Below are positions 17,642-25,876 of a stretch of DNA of 64,000 nt, in pieces (position 1 is the stretch's first letter; each line of letters starts with the position of its first letter). The position numbers and the translations under genes were made by a program. The stretch is from NCBI GenBank assembly GCA_016788565.1, contig JAEUSP010000055.1, positions 1 through 64,000 on the forward strand, in the 5' to 3' direction. Under the pieces are notes generated by a model. That model searched no databases, was not told where the DNA came from, and saw nothing but the letters and a program-made list of their open reading frames with translations. The DNA comes from Chlorobiota bacterium. GTDB lineage: Bacteria; Bacteroidota; Ignavibacteria; OLB7.

Positions 17642-17668
17642 TTGCGGTAACTCGCCTATCTACTTTTG
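17642..17668 (+). promoter_or_regulatory. Bacteroidota-type promoter TTG-N16-TACTTTTG
   Basis: TTG at 17642-17644 and TACTTTTG at 17661-17668 match the TTG / TAnnTTTG consensus of Bacteroidota sigma factors. The ATG of the exported-protein gene is at 17698. Confidence 0.55.
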
Positions 17669-17697
17669 CAGCATCCACTAACATAACAAGGGAAGAA

Positions 17698-18324
17698 ATG
17701 CAAAAGAAGGTTTTATGGATTGGCTTTGTCTTCATGATGACAAGCTCGCTCCAACTTAAAGCACAATATGCCGAAACAGACAGCACGTACAAACGATGGT
17801 TCGTTGGTAGCACAATGTTCTTATTCGGTAATTTAGATCCAGTGAACCCACCCGACTTTGCTCAACTCAATGTTGGCTATCGGATTACAGGAAAAGATGT
17901 GGTTACTCTAGAACCAAAAACTTGGAAATATGCTTGGCCAAATGGGATTCATCCATTCTTAAACAAATCATACGGAGAGCCTGAAGAAAAATTTCCGGGA
18001 TATGTTCGTGAGTTTGGTTTGTCAGTGGCTTATCAACGATTTTTGTGGGAAGGCTTATATGCTGAACTGAATGTAATGCCTTCTTGGCAAAACTTTGTGG
18101 ACGATAAAGGCGAAAAAAATGATAATGGTTTCCAGATTTTCAATACTTACCGTGTTGGCTATCATATTAAATTTTTTAATGATGTATTTTTTATTCAACC
18201 ATCAATCGCAATTACCCACCGTGCTTATCACACAGAATTGCCGGATGGATTTAAGAAGTTGGATGATAAGTGGTCAAAGTTCGTCTTCGGAGAACCGGGC
18301 TTTCATTTCGGATTCAATTTTTAG
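17698..18324 (+). CDS. Exported hypothetical protein, probable outer-membrane beta-structure (AT-rich insert)
   Basis: 208 residues from ATG 17698, which has AGGGAAGAA immediately upstream and begins a signal peptide (MQKKVLWIGFVFMMTSSLQLKA, cut before QYAET). The 17596 start is rejected because it runs through the promoter. The mature part alternates aromatic and polar residues (YAELNVMPSWQNF, TYRVGYHIKFFNDVFFIQPS) and ends in phenylalanine (FHFGFNF), a sign of an outer-membrane beta-barrel. I do not recognise the family. The gene is AT-rich like its Crp/Fnr neighbour, which may regulate it. Confidence 0.7.
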   Translation: MQKKVLWIGFVFMMTSSLQLKAQYAETDSTYKRWFVGSTMFLFGNLDPVNPPDFAQLNVGYRITGKDVVTLEPKTWKYAWPNGIHPFLNKSYGEPEEKFPGYVREFGLSVAYQRFLWEGLYAELNVMPSWQNFVDDKGEKNDNGFQIFNTYRVGYHIKFFNDVFFIQPSIAITHRAYHTELPDGFKKLDDKWSKFVFGEPGFHFGFNF

Positions 18325-18382
18325 TTGATGATTTGTGAAGCCATCGGACAATTCTTTCTCGAACAACCTTACGGTATAAAGA

Positions 18383-18424
18383 AAACAGCGACGATTTCCC
18401 TCAAGTAGGAAATCGCCGCTGTTT
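18383..18424 (-). terminator. ssrA terminator hairpin
   Basis: The stem arms AAACAGCGACGATTTCC (18383-18399) and GGAAATCGCCGCTGTTT (18408-18424) pair over 17 bp with one wobble or mismatch. On the minus strand the stem is followed by TCTTTATA. It lies 11 bases past the tmRNA 3' end and closely resembles the hairpin at 16917-16959. Confidence 0.8.
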
Positions 18425-18434
18425 GATGTTGGTG

Positions 18435-18805
18435 TGGAGATGGCGGGAATCGAACCCGCGTCCGAAAGGAAACCCCTGAAGCTACTACGCTGCATAGTCA
18501 ATCTTTTAATCTTACCGCCGGCATCCCGATTGACAGGGTTATCCGACGGCCAGCAGGCTAAAATTTCGCAACTGATACCACTTGCCGAGCATCAATCACT
18601 ATCCTGTATTGCGACACCCGAAATCCAACGCCACAGGCAGGCTTTGGCCGGATGCTTGCTGCGCTAAGTTCCTACTTAGGCTGCAAGACGGTACTCGTAG
18701 GAGTCCGCAGTTATGGTTGCTCATGTTGGGATAACGCGCCACATCAGCAGAGCGCGACAGCGCAACCGCAAGCAATCTTCCCCCCGTCGAAACCAGTGCA
18801 TCCCC
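18435..18805 (-). ncRNA. ssrA: Transfer-messenger RNA (tmRNA), tag ADSYEYRLAA
   Basis: On the minus strand the 5' end reads GGGGATGCACTGGTTTCGAC, the typical tmRNA start. The 3' end is CGGGTTCGATTCCCGCCATCTCCA, the T arm and acceptor; GGGGATG pairs with CATCTCC. The tag frame is read on the minus strand from 18708 to 18676: GCG GAC TCC TAC GAG TAC CGT CTT GCA GCC TAA, giving ADSYEYRLAA. This is close to the known Chlorobium tag ADDYSYAMAA and ends in the usual LAA proteolysis signal. CCA is not encoded directly after the discriminator (ACACCA follows), so it is probably added later. tmRNA rescues stalled ribosomes together with SmpB. End points are accurate to a few bases. Confidence 0.93.
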
Positions 18806-18902
18806 AGTGATATGCTGTTGCCAGCGCAATATACACGCCGATCCTTGATGCCACACCACCCGAAGTTATTTCAACCCACTTCGCTGCTTTTGCCGCCCGC
18901 TT

Positions 18903-19721
18903 CTATTGCTTCAACTTCATGGTAATCACATTGCTTTGGGCTACCTGCTGGGAACTGTTCAGCATCATTCCCGGCTCGTCCATCACTGCAAGGCCGATGC
19001 TGACGGAATCCCCCGCGCTGGTTGTGTGCGTTGAACGCTGCGGCGCGGCCCCCAACCAAGCAAGCGTTGTGTGAACAACGTCATACCGAATCCCAACCAC
19101 CGAATGCAGCGACTCCTGCGGCCAGAATTTTGGCGTTCGCAATGCGCGTGAGTAGTCGGCGTAGTATTTCGGGTGCAGCATTTCGATTAGCAGCGATGGA
19201 TCCGTCCATTTTGGGGTCCGGCACAGCCATTCTTTGGGGACGATTCCGGTAAGCTGCACCTGCTTCCCAGCCGGTAGCCGGTGGAACAACAGCCGCGAAT
19301 CGGTTCGCTCCAACAGGTCACCATATTGGATTTGCCGCGCGATTCGCACCGGGTCCGCCTCGTTCATCACTATCCAGGGGAACAGCCGGATTGTCCCGTC
19401 GTGAAGTTCGTGCGAGATTGGAATGTACTGGTCGCTGTCGCTGTTGTTGGCAATCACTAACGGCAGCCGAAGCTCGGTTCCACACACGGCCTGAACCGTG
19501 TCGGCCATGAAACGCACCACTACTCCATCCCCTTGAAGGGTGGAGGTTTGGAATTCAGGAAAATCGGTGGTTTGGTAGCGAAGCGTTTTGCAGCAGACGT
19601 TCCCGTTGTCGGTGGTAATGGCGTACGAAATAGTTTCCGGAGCAACCCCGCAGGAAGCGCAGAGGAAGGAGAAAACAAGCAGCAGTGCAAGCAGCTCAAG
19701 CGGTGGAAGTCGTCGGTTCAT
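18903..19721 (-). CDS. Lipoprotein of unknown function
   Basis: 272 residues. The N-terminus has a hydrophobic signal with lipobox CASC (cysteine at residue 24), so the protein is probably lipid-anchored. The body shows beta-rich segments (GDGVVVRFMADTVQAVCGTELRLPLVIANNSDSDQYIPIS, IVPKEWLCRTPKW) reminiscent of an Ig-like fold, with three or four cysteines after the lipid site. No known domain is recognised. It lies upstream of ssrA on the same strand but is separated from it by about 100 bases, and is divergent from the RNase R gene. Confidence 0.7.
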   Translation of the reverse strand: MNRRLPPLELLALLLVFSFLCASCGVAPETISYAITTDNGNVCCKTLRYQTTDFPEFQTSTLQGDGVVVRFMADTVQAVCGTELRLPLVIANNSDSDQYIPISHELHDGTIRLFPWIVMNEADPVRIARQIQYGDLLERTDSRLLFHRLPAGKQVQLTGIVPKEWLCRTPKWTDPSLLIEMLHPKYYADYSRALRTPKFWPQESLHSVVGIRYDVVHTTLAWLGAAPQRSTHTTSAGDSVSIGLAVMDEPGMMLNSSQQVAQSNVITMKLKQ

Positions 19722-19947
19722 GGGTTATTTGCGGGTTAGAAATTGCGATGAAGTTGTTGGCGCAATATGCAAAATCTGCTGGGGGGATGCGTGCAGCCAA
19801 TCGCGCCGTTTCATTCTGTCTGAAAATGCGGCTTCCATTGCACAGGTGCGGCCACTTCGCGACTTTTGCTCGTTCGTTTAATTGAGCTTTGTTCGAACTT
19901 TGATTGAACGATGAATCACACACCACATTTTTTTTGATCTACTCACA

Positions 19948-22233
19948 ATGCCAAAACATTCACACCACACCCTGGAAGCTGTCCGCGAGGAGGTCCTCCG
20001 GCTGCTGACCGAAGCCGCCCCCGACCACCTGAAAACCAACGAGCTTTCCAAAAAATTAGGAATCCCCGCAACCGCTCCCGATTACGAGCTGGTTCGCCAA
20101 GCGCTTGACCAACTGACCGATGAAGGGCGCGTCATCCGCGGGCCGCGCCGCCGCTACCACCTTGCAATCCCCGATGTAGCCATTGAAGGACGGCTGGAAA
20201 TGGCAGGGCGAAACCGCTGGCTGGTTGTCCCGCAACAGGGGATGGATGCCGCCATTCAGATTGACGCACGCTCCACTTGGACGGCATTGCATGGCGATAC
20301 CGTCCGCGTAAAACTCACCGCCCCAGCACGGTTTGGCCAACGCCCCGAAGGTGAGGTGATCCGCGTTGTTCGCCGCGCCACCGACACCGTTGTGGGAACG
20401 CTGAAGCATGGGAACCGAACGTTCTACGTTGATCCCGACGACCGAAAAATTCATCACGACATCGGCATTTATAAAAACCAGATTGGAGTTGCCAAAGTTG
20501 GCGAGAAGGTGCTGGTGAAACTGCGCGAATGGAATGACCCCTACCTCCAACCGGAAGGGACAATTATCCGAACGCTTGGGCGCGCCGGTGAGATGGGAGC
20601 CGAGATCGCCTCGATTGCGCTGAAGCACCGGCTACCACACAACTTCCCCGATGACGTTCTCAGCGAAGCCGAAGCCTTCCCCGATTTCATCCCCCCCGAC
20701 GAGATTGCACAACGGCGCGACCTTCGCGGCATGGATTTGTTCACCATTGACCCCCACGATGCCCGCGATTTCGACGATGCCGTCTCGGTACAACTTCACG
20801 ACGACGGAGAGGTGACCATCGGCGTTCATATTGCCGACGTTAGCTACTACGTCCGCGAAGGGAGCGCGCTTGATCGGGAGGCGTTGAAGCGGGGGACTTC
20901 CGTTTATCTGGTGACCGGGGTGATCCCGATGTTGCCGGAGCGGCTTTCCAACAACCTCTGCTCGCTCCGCCCCGATGAAGACCGATTGGCGTACAGCGTC
21001 TTTGTGCGGCTTTCGGCGCGTGGGGCAATTCGGGAGTATGAGGTTGCCAAAAGTGTGATCCGCTCCAAACGCCGATTCACCTACGAAGAAGCCTTGCAGG
21101 TGCTGGAAACTGGCGAAGGGGATTTTGCCGAGCAGCTGCTTGCCCTGAACCGGATGGCACACATCCTTCGCGAGGGCCGCCGACGGAAGGGGAGTGTGGA
21201 GTTCGACCGCGCCGAGCTTCGGTTCAAGTTGGATGAGCAGAACCAGCCGGTGGAGGTGACCCAGAAACGCGCCACCGAATCAACACGGCTGATTGAGGAT
21301 TGCATGTTGCTGGCCAACCGCGTTGTGGCCCAGCACATTGCAACGCGGAAATTTCCAAAAGGGAATGAGCCTGGGGCAAACCTGAACCCCTTCATCTACC
21401 GCATTCACGACACACCGCCGAAGGATAAGCTGATTGAGCTTGCCGCGTTTGTGAAACGGCTTGGATTTAACCTGCCAACCGACAACGTCCAGCCAAAGGA
21501 CATCCAAAAGTTGTTGGATACGGTGCGCGGAAGCGAGCATGAGGAAGCGATCAACGAGCTGACCTTGCGAAGCATGGCGAAGGCGGTGTATTCCGAGCAC
21601 AACGTTGGCCACTTTGGGCTGGCGTTCCAGCACTACACCCACTTCACCTCACCAATCCGCCGCTACCCCGATTTGATTGTTCACCGGATGCTGGCTGAGT
21701 ACGAAGCGGGGATGACGGTTCGCCGCAGAAACGAATACGCGGCTGAGCTTGGCGCGATTTCCGACCAATGTTCCGAGCGGGAGCGCGCGGCGGTGGAGGC
21801 CGAGCGCGACTCCATCAAAATCGCCCAAGTGCAGTTTGTGAAACGCCATGTTGGCGACACGTTTGCGGCGCGAATATCGGGGGTGATGCCGTTTGGGATG
21901 TTTGCCCAGATCACATCGCTGGGGATCGAGGGGCTGATTCCGGTCAGGATGATGGATGACGATTTCTACACCTTCGACGAAGCGTCGCTCACCTTCCGTG
22001 GTCGCCGCACGCGCCGCACCTTCCGAATCGGCGACCCGATCTTTGTTCGCGTGGTTCGCGTTGATGAACTTCGGGCAGAAATTGATATGGAGCTTGTAGA
22101 GGAGTCCGAACACAGCAACGAAGAGTTTCCAGCCAAAGGGTTGCCAACCAATCGCCCCGCTTCCCGAACCAGCGCACCAAGTCCCCAGAAACAGCAGCGG
22201 AGCAAGAAAAAGAAAGGAGGGAAGAGAGGGTGA
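19948..22233 (+). CDS. rnr: Ribonuclease R (RNB/VacB family)
   Basis: 761 residues. RNase R is a 3'-5' exoribonuclease that degrades structured RNA and works with tmRNA in clearing defective messages. An N-terminal winged helix (about 5-70) is followed by cold-shock/OB domains. The RNB catalytic domain carries the metal-binding stretch DPHDARDFDDA at 268-278 and later HFTSPIRRYPDLIVHR. An S1 domain (VGDTFAARISGVMPFGMFAQI) is near residues 635-720. A basic lysine-rich tail (SKKKKGGKRG) ends the protein. ssrA lies about 1.1 kb away on the opposite strand. Confidence 0.95.
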   Translation: MPKHSHHTLEAVREEVLRLLTEAAPDHLKTNELSKKLGIPATAPDYELVRQALDQLTDEGRVIRGPRRRYHLAIPDVAIEGRLEMAGRNRWLVVPQQGMDAAIQIDARSTWTALHGDTVRVKLTAPARFGQRPEGEVIRVVRRATDTVVGTLKHGNRTFYVDPDDRKIHHDIGIYKNQIGVAKVGEKVLVKLREWNDPYLQPEGTIIRTLGRAGEMGAEIASIALKHRLPHNFPDDVLSEAEAFPDFIPPDEIAQRRDLRGMDLFTIDPHDARDFDDAVSVQLHDDGEVTIGVHIADVSYYVREGSALDREALKRGTSVYLVTGVIPMLPERLSNNLCSLRPDEDRLAYSVFVRLSARGAIREYEVAKSVIRSKRRFTYEEALQVLETGEGDFAEQLLALNRMAHILREGRRRKGSVEFDRAELRFKLDEQNQPVEVTQKRATESTRLIEDCMLLANRVVAQHIATRKFPKGNEPGANLNPFIYRIHDTPPKDKLIELAAFVKRLGFNLPTDNVQPKDIQKLLDTVRGSEHEEAINELTLRSMAKAVYSEHNVGHFGLAFQHYTHFTSPIRRYPDLIVHRMLAEYEAGMTVRRRNEYAAELGAISDQCSERERAAVEAERDSIKIAQVQFVKRHVGDTFAARISGVMPFGMFAQITSLGIEGLIPVRMMDDDFYTFDEASLTFRGRRTRRTFRIGDPIFVRVVRVDELRAEIDMELVEESEHSNEEFPAKGLPTNRPASRTSAPSPQKQQRSKKKKGGKRG

Positions 22234-22321
22234 AGGAATGCCAAATGCCAAATGTCGAATGCCGAATGCCGAACAGCGGAGTGGGAAGTTGGGCATGCCG
22301 GAACCTCCCCCCAATAGCGTC

Positions 22322-22366
22322 CTCCGCTCATGCTGAGCCCCGTCGAAGTATGAGCGGAGCCACCGA
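22322..22366. repeat. Palindromic repeat, CTCCGCTCAT...ATGAGCGGAG
   Basis: The perfect 10-bp arms 22322-22331 and 22350-22359 flank GCTGAGCCCCGTCGAAGT; GCCACCGA follows. A degenerate copy is at 15551-15600. Upstream, from about 22236, is a run of the degenerate heptamer AATGCCA/AATGCCG. The rest of 22234-22464 shows no gene. Confidence 0.75.
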
Positions 22367-22464
22367 GATGAACCTCTCCGTTCTCCTCTCTTTTCTCCCC
22401 TCTGTGCTCTCTGTGTCTCTGTGGTTCTTCCTCTTCTTCACTTGAAAACGGTGTCCCAGCAGAT

Positions 22465-24036
22465 TTATCCAGCCACCACTGCCGCCACCGCAGTTGCCAC
22501 GCGCACGCCATCAATTGCTGCCGAGACAATCCCGCCAGCGTAGCCCGCACCTTCGCCGCAGGGGAACAGCCCGCCCACCTCTGGATGCTCCATTGATTCA
22601 GCATGGCGAGGGATGCGCACTGGCGAGCTTGTTCGCGATTCCACACCAACCAGAATGGCTTCCTGGGTCAGATATCCTTTCATCGTCTTCCCAAAATTCT
22701 TCAATCCTTGCTGAAGCCGCGCCGAAATAGATTCGGGGAGCAGGGAATGGAGTGGGGCGGGGGTGAGGCCCGGCTTGTAGCTGCACTTGGGGAGTGTTGC
22801 CGAGAGCTTCGTGGCAAGAAAGTCGGTAAGGCGTTGTGCTGGGGCGCGCTGCATTCCGCCGCCCGCCGCCGATGCCATCACCTCCAGCGATTTCTGAAAC
22901 GCAACGCCGGCTAAATCCCCGTGGCTGCTGAATGGGGCAAGGTCGTCGGCTTCCACCGAGACCACCATGCCGGAGTTTGCGAACGGGGAATCGCGGCGCG
23001 AAAGGCTCATTCCATTCACCACAACTTCATCCCCCGCGGTTGCTGCCGGAACGATGAACCCGCCGGGACACATGCAGAAGGAGAAAACCCCACGCTGGCG
23101 CACCGTTGTTGCCAGCCGATAACTGGCCGCCGGCAAATGTTCGTTTCGGGTTGAGCGGTGGTATTGAATTTCATCAATCAGCGGCTGGGGATGCTCGATC
23201 CGAACGCCCATTGCAAACGGCTTTGCCTCCATCCGAACCCCTTCCGATTGCAGCAAGCTGAACAGGTCGCGGGCCGAGTGCCCGGTGGCCAGGATTACCG
23301 CATCCCCCGTGAACTCATCGCCGTCGGCAGCCACCACACCGCGCAGTTGTTTGCGGTTGTTTGTCAGCTTGGTTATCAGCCCCGTCACCCGCTTCCCGAA
23401 GTGAACTTGGCCGCCAGCCTCCACGATGCTTTGGCGCATTGCAGCAACCACTTTTGGCAGTTTGTTCGAGCCGATATGGGGGTGGGCATCAATCAGAATT
23501 TCTGGCGGCGCGCCGTGCGCTACCAGCGTTGTCAGAATGGCATCAATGCTTCCCCGTTTGCCGGAGCGGGTGTAGAGTTTGCCATCGGAGTAAGTGCCGG
23601 CACCACCTTCGCCGAAGCAGTAGTTGCTATCGGGGTGCACCGTGCCGAACCGCTGAATCGCCGCAAGGTCGCGGCGGCGCAATTGAACATCGAAGCCACG
23701 TTCCAACACGATTGGGGTGATATTCAACTCAATCAACCGCAATGCCGCAAACAGCCCCGCCGGGCCAGCCCCCACAACAATCACCCGGTGGTTTCCACGG
23801 ACAACCGAATACTCAGGCTTCAGCGGTGGATCGTCCATTGCTGGTTCATCAATAATTGCTTCCACCACCAGCCGCACCCGAATAACCCGTTGCCGTGCAT
23901 CCAGCGACCGTTTGCGGATGCGAACAGCCGACAGGCGTTCGGGGGCAATCGCCAACTGCTGCGCCGTTGCTTGGTGCAACGCGGCGGAATCCTCGGCAAT
24001 CTCTATCGGAAGAATAATCTCAGCGGTTTGCTTCAC
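22465..24036 (-). CDS. FAD-dependent dehydrogenase (COG2509-like)
   Basis: 523 residues, read from a GTG at 24036; no ATG lies near the start. After an N-terminal domain of about 80 residues (LDARQRVIRVRLVVEA) comes the dinucleotide fold VIVVGAGPAGLFAALRL with GAGPAG at 89-94. Then follow NYCFGEGGAGTYSDGKLYTRSG, AVILATGHSARDLF and the C-terminal VGGLFPCGEGAGYAGGIVSAAIDG, which completes the FAD site. This layout is the widespread uncharacterised FAD-dependent dehydrogenase family, often annotated as NAD(P)/FAD-dependent oxidoreductase. The substrate is unknown. It is convergent with rnr. Confidence 0.85.
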   Translation of the reverse strand: MKQTAEIILPIEIAEDSAALHQATAQQLAIAPERLSAVRIRKRSLDARQRVIRVRLVVEAIIDEPAMDDPPLKPEYSVVRGNHRVIVVGAGPAGLFAALRLIELNITPIVLERGFDVQLRRRDLAAIQRFGTVHPDSNYCFGEGGAGTYSDGKLYTRSGKRGSIDAILTTLVAHGAPPEILIDAHPHIGSNKLPKVVAAMRQSIVEAGGQVHFGKRVTGLITKLTNNRKQLRGVVAADGDEFTGDAVILATGHSARDLFSLLQSEGVRMEAKPFAMGVRIEHPQPLIDEIQYHRSTRNEHLPAASYRLATTVRQRGVFSFCMCPGGFIVPAATAGDEVVVNGMSLSRRDSPFANSGMVVSVEADDLAPFSSHGDLAGVAFQKSLEVMASAAGGGMQRAPAQRLTDFLATKLSATLPKCSYKPGLTPAPLHSLLPESISARLQQGLKNFGKTMKGYLTQEAILVGVESRTSSPVRIPRHAESMEHPEVGGLFPCGEGAGYAGGIVSAAIDGVRVATAVAAVVAG

Positions 24037-24288
24037 GAATCGTCAGAAATGATGGTTTTGCAACCAAGTGTTTATTTCCCTTCCCAGCCAAATTTTATCG
24101 GGAACCGGTGAATTGAAGATAGCTCTAAGCCGCCAGTTGCTGCTACCACAGTCGGCAACAAACGCAACGCCCAAACAATGGCTCCATTGAAACCAACTAC
24201 ACAGCGAACGCTGTCCGTTCGGCCCAACTAACTACCAGTGGCAGAACGAACGTAACCAACAACGCATCCCTTCTTAGGAGCAAACAAC

Positions 24289-24792
24289 ATGAACACGCGA
24301 ATGATCTTCCGCACCGCAGCCGCTTCCGTTGCCGCATTGGCTCTTGCACTCACCACAACTCTCTACGCCCAGCCGGGGCATCGTTCCGGGAAAATGGAGC
24401 GGGGGGAGAAGATGGAGAAAATGGCAGAGAAGCTGAATTTGACCGAGCAGCAAAAAACGCAGATCAAGGCACTGCGTGATAACTTCAAGAAAGAACATGA
24501 AGCACAGTTGAGCGAAATGAAATCGCTTCATGAACAGATGAGAGGGTTAAAGGGGTCGGGGGATACCGAGCAAGCAAAGCAACTGCGCGAAAAGATGAAG
24601 ACCGCCAAGCAAGCCTTGCAAACCGACCGCGAAAAGCTGCAACAGCAGATTTCGGCACTGCTGACACCGGAGCAACGCCAACAATTCGAACAACACAAAG
24701 CCGAACGCAAAGAACACCATGAGCAGAAGAAAGGGGAGCGGAAGGGGAAGCGGCAGCAAGGGGTGACGGGGGAAGGGAAGAAGATTGAGTAA
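24289..24792 (+). CDS. Spy/CpxP-like periplasmic protein (LTxxQ motifs)
   Basis: 167 residues. The SD AGGAG lies eight bases before ATG 24289. A signal peptide (to about residue 27, ...TTLYAQ) precedes an almost wholly helical, highly charged body with two LTxxQ-type motifs: NLTEQQKTQIKALRDNF and LLTPEQRQQFEQ. This is the pattern of the Spy/CpxP family of periplasmic chaperones and stress sensors. The tail (HHEQKKGERKGKRQQG) is very basic and histidine-containing. No two-component system is adjacent. A hairpin at 24861-24893 probably ends the transcript. Confidence 0.75.
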   Translation: MNTRMIFRTAAASVAALALALTTTLYAQPGHRSGKMERGEKMEKMAEKLNLTEQQKTQIKALRDNFKKEHEAQLSEMKSLHEQMRGLKGSGDTEQAKQLREKMKTAKQALQTDREKLQQQISALLTPEQRQQFEQHKAERKEHHEQKKGERKGKRQQGVTGEGKKIE

Positions 24793-24860
24793 TGCGCATT
24801 GAGTGAAGAAAATAAGATGACACGCCGGCCATGAAGCTCCGGCTGAGAATCACATGCCCG

Positions 24861-24893
24861 GAAGCCCTGTTGCAGAACAAGCAGCAGGGCTTC
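24861..24893 (+). terminator. Terminator after the Spy-like gene
   Basis: GAAGCCCTGTTG (24861-24872) pairs with CAGCAGGGCTTC (24882-24893) over 12 bp with one G-U. TTGCTGTTG follows. The next promoter overlaps its downstream edge. Confidence 0.7.
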
Positions 24894-24926
24894 TTGCTGT
24901 TGAAAAATCCCTGTCTATATTTTGCG
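24894..24926 (+). promoter_or_regulatory. Candidate promoter TTG / TATATTTTGC for the phosphatase gene
   Basis: TTG is at 24894-24896 and TATATTTTGC starts at 24917. Because the -7 element ends within two bases of the ATG at 24928, translation more likely begins at ATG 24970. Confidence 0.5.
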
Positions 24927-24969
24927 CATGACACAGCCCACAAGCCAACCCAAGCCAACCCAACCCAAC

Positions 24970-25758
24970 ATGGTTGCGCTCGATTTCCGCGAGCGTCGTG
25001 TGCATCGCCATTTATCGGTTCGCAGTGCCGACATTATTGGCGACGTGCACGGCTGTTATGATGAGCTTCAGGAGCTTATCACCACGCTTGGTCATGCGGA
25101 GTTGCTCGATTCCGACTTGCCAGCGGCCCCGGTTGGAATGAAGCCACGGTTGATTTTTGTTGGCGACATCGTGGATCGTGGCGACCGGATTGTGGAAACC
25201 GTCACGCTGGTGCACCGCCTTTGCCGCAACGGCCACGCGCTGATGGTGATGGGAAATCACGATTACCGATTTCTGCGCTGGCTGCATGGCCGCGATGTTG
25301 AGTTGAAGCATGGGCTGGAGCAGACCATCCAACAGTTCCAGCAACTGCCAACCGCTGAGTTTGAGGGGAAGAAAAAGGAGCTGATTCCATTTTTCGAGGA
25401 AGCTCCGTGGGCCATTCGGTTTGATGGAGGGAAGGGGCTGGTGGTGCACGCAGCTTGGCACGCCGAGCTTCTGAGTGATGACATCACCGAAGAACATTTC
25501 CGCCGCTACGCGCTGCATGGCCCGGTGACAGGGCGGAAGCGGCAGGATGGGTTGCCGGATAGAGTTGACTGGGCACCAAAATATCGCGGCCCCGAGTTTG
25601 TGGTTTTTGGCCACCAAGTTTATCCCAGCCCGTATCGCCAGCAACATGCAATCGGCATTGACACTGGCTGCGTGTTCGGCGGGGCATTGACCGCCTTGCG
25701 CTATCCCACAATGGAAACCGTGAGCATCCCAAGCAAAGGGGCAAGGTACAGGCATTAA
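24970..25758 (+). CDS. Metallophosphoesterase (PrpE/Ser-Thr phosphatase type)
   Basis: 262 residues from ATG 24970; starting at 24928 would add 14 residues (a P/Q/T-rich stretch) but lies against the promoter. The PPP-type motifs are all present: GDVHG, then GDIVDRGD, then GNHDYRF, then a histidine in VVHAAWH and FGHQVY with GIDTGCVFGG. These bind two metal ions and hydrolyse phosphoesters. Related proteins include PrpE/ApaH-like Np4N hydrolases and protein phosphatases. The real substrate is not evident. It is convergent with thrS, sharing the terminator at 25811-25842. Confidence 0.85.
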   Translation: MVALDFRERRVHRHLSVRSADIIGDVHGCYDELQELITTLGHAELLDSDLPAAPVGMKPRLIFVGDIVDRGDRIVETVTLVHRLCRNGHALMVMGNHDYRFLRWLHGRDVELKHGLEQTIQQFQQLPTAEFEGKKKELIPFFEEAPWAIRFDGGKGLVVHAAWHAELLSDDITEEHFRRYALHGPVTGRKRQDGLPDRVDWAPKYRGPEFVVFGHQVYPSPYRQQHAIGIDTGCVFGGALTALRYPTMETVSIPSKGARYRH

Positions 25759-25780
25759 TGCACACCCAGCTTCGTAGAGA

Positions 25781-25805
25781 TTCGCAAACCAATTTGCTTT
25801 GAGTA
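25781..25805. repeat. Solo terminal-inverted-repeat of the MITE-like family
   Basis: TTCGCAAACCAATTTGCTTT followed by GAGTA is nearly the exact reverse complement of the left TIR at 62242-62268. No second TIR was found nearby, so it is probably a decayed copy. Confidence 0.6.
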
Positions 25806-25810
25806 AAAAA

Positions 25811-25842
25811 AACAGCCCGCTGATGTTTATCAGCGGGCTGTT
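25811..25842. terminator. Bidirectional terminator between phosphatase gene and thrS
   Basis: AACAGCCCGCTGA (25811-25823) pairs perfectly with TCAGCGGGCTGTT (25830-25842). GCTTTTT follows on the plus strand, and AAAAAAAA upstream gives a U-run for minus-strand transcripts. Confidence 0.92.
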
Positions 25843-25876
25843 GCTTTTTCATCATCGTGTGGGAATTGCCGGGGAT

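Noticed and set aside
18434-18667. ORF starting MEMAGIEPASERKPLKLL
   Set aside because: This is a known spurious translation of the tmRNA 3' part on the opposite strand.
23158-24111. 317-codon plus-strand ORF
   Set aside because: It is antisense to the clearly coding FAD-dehydrogenase gene; the translation has no recognisable domain.
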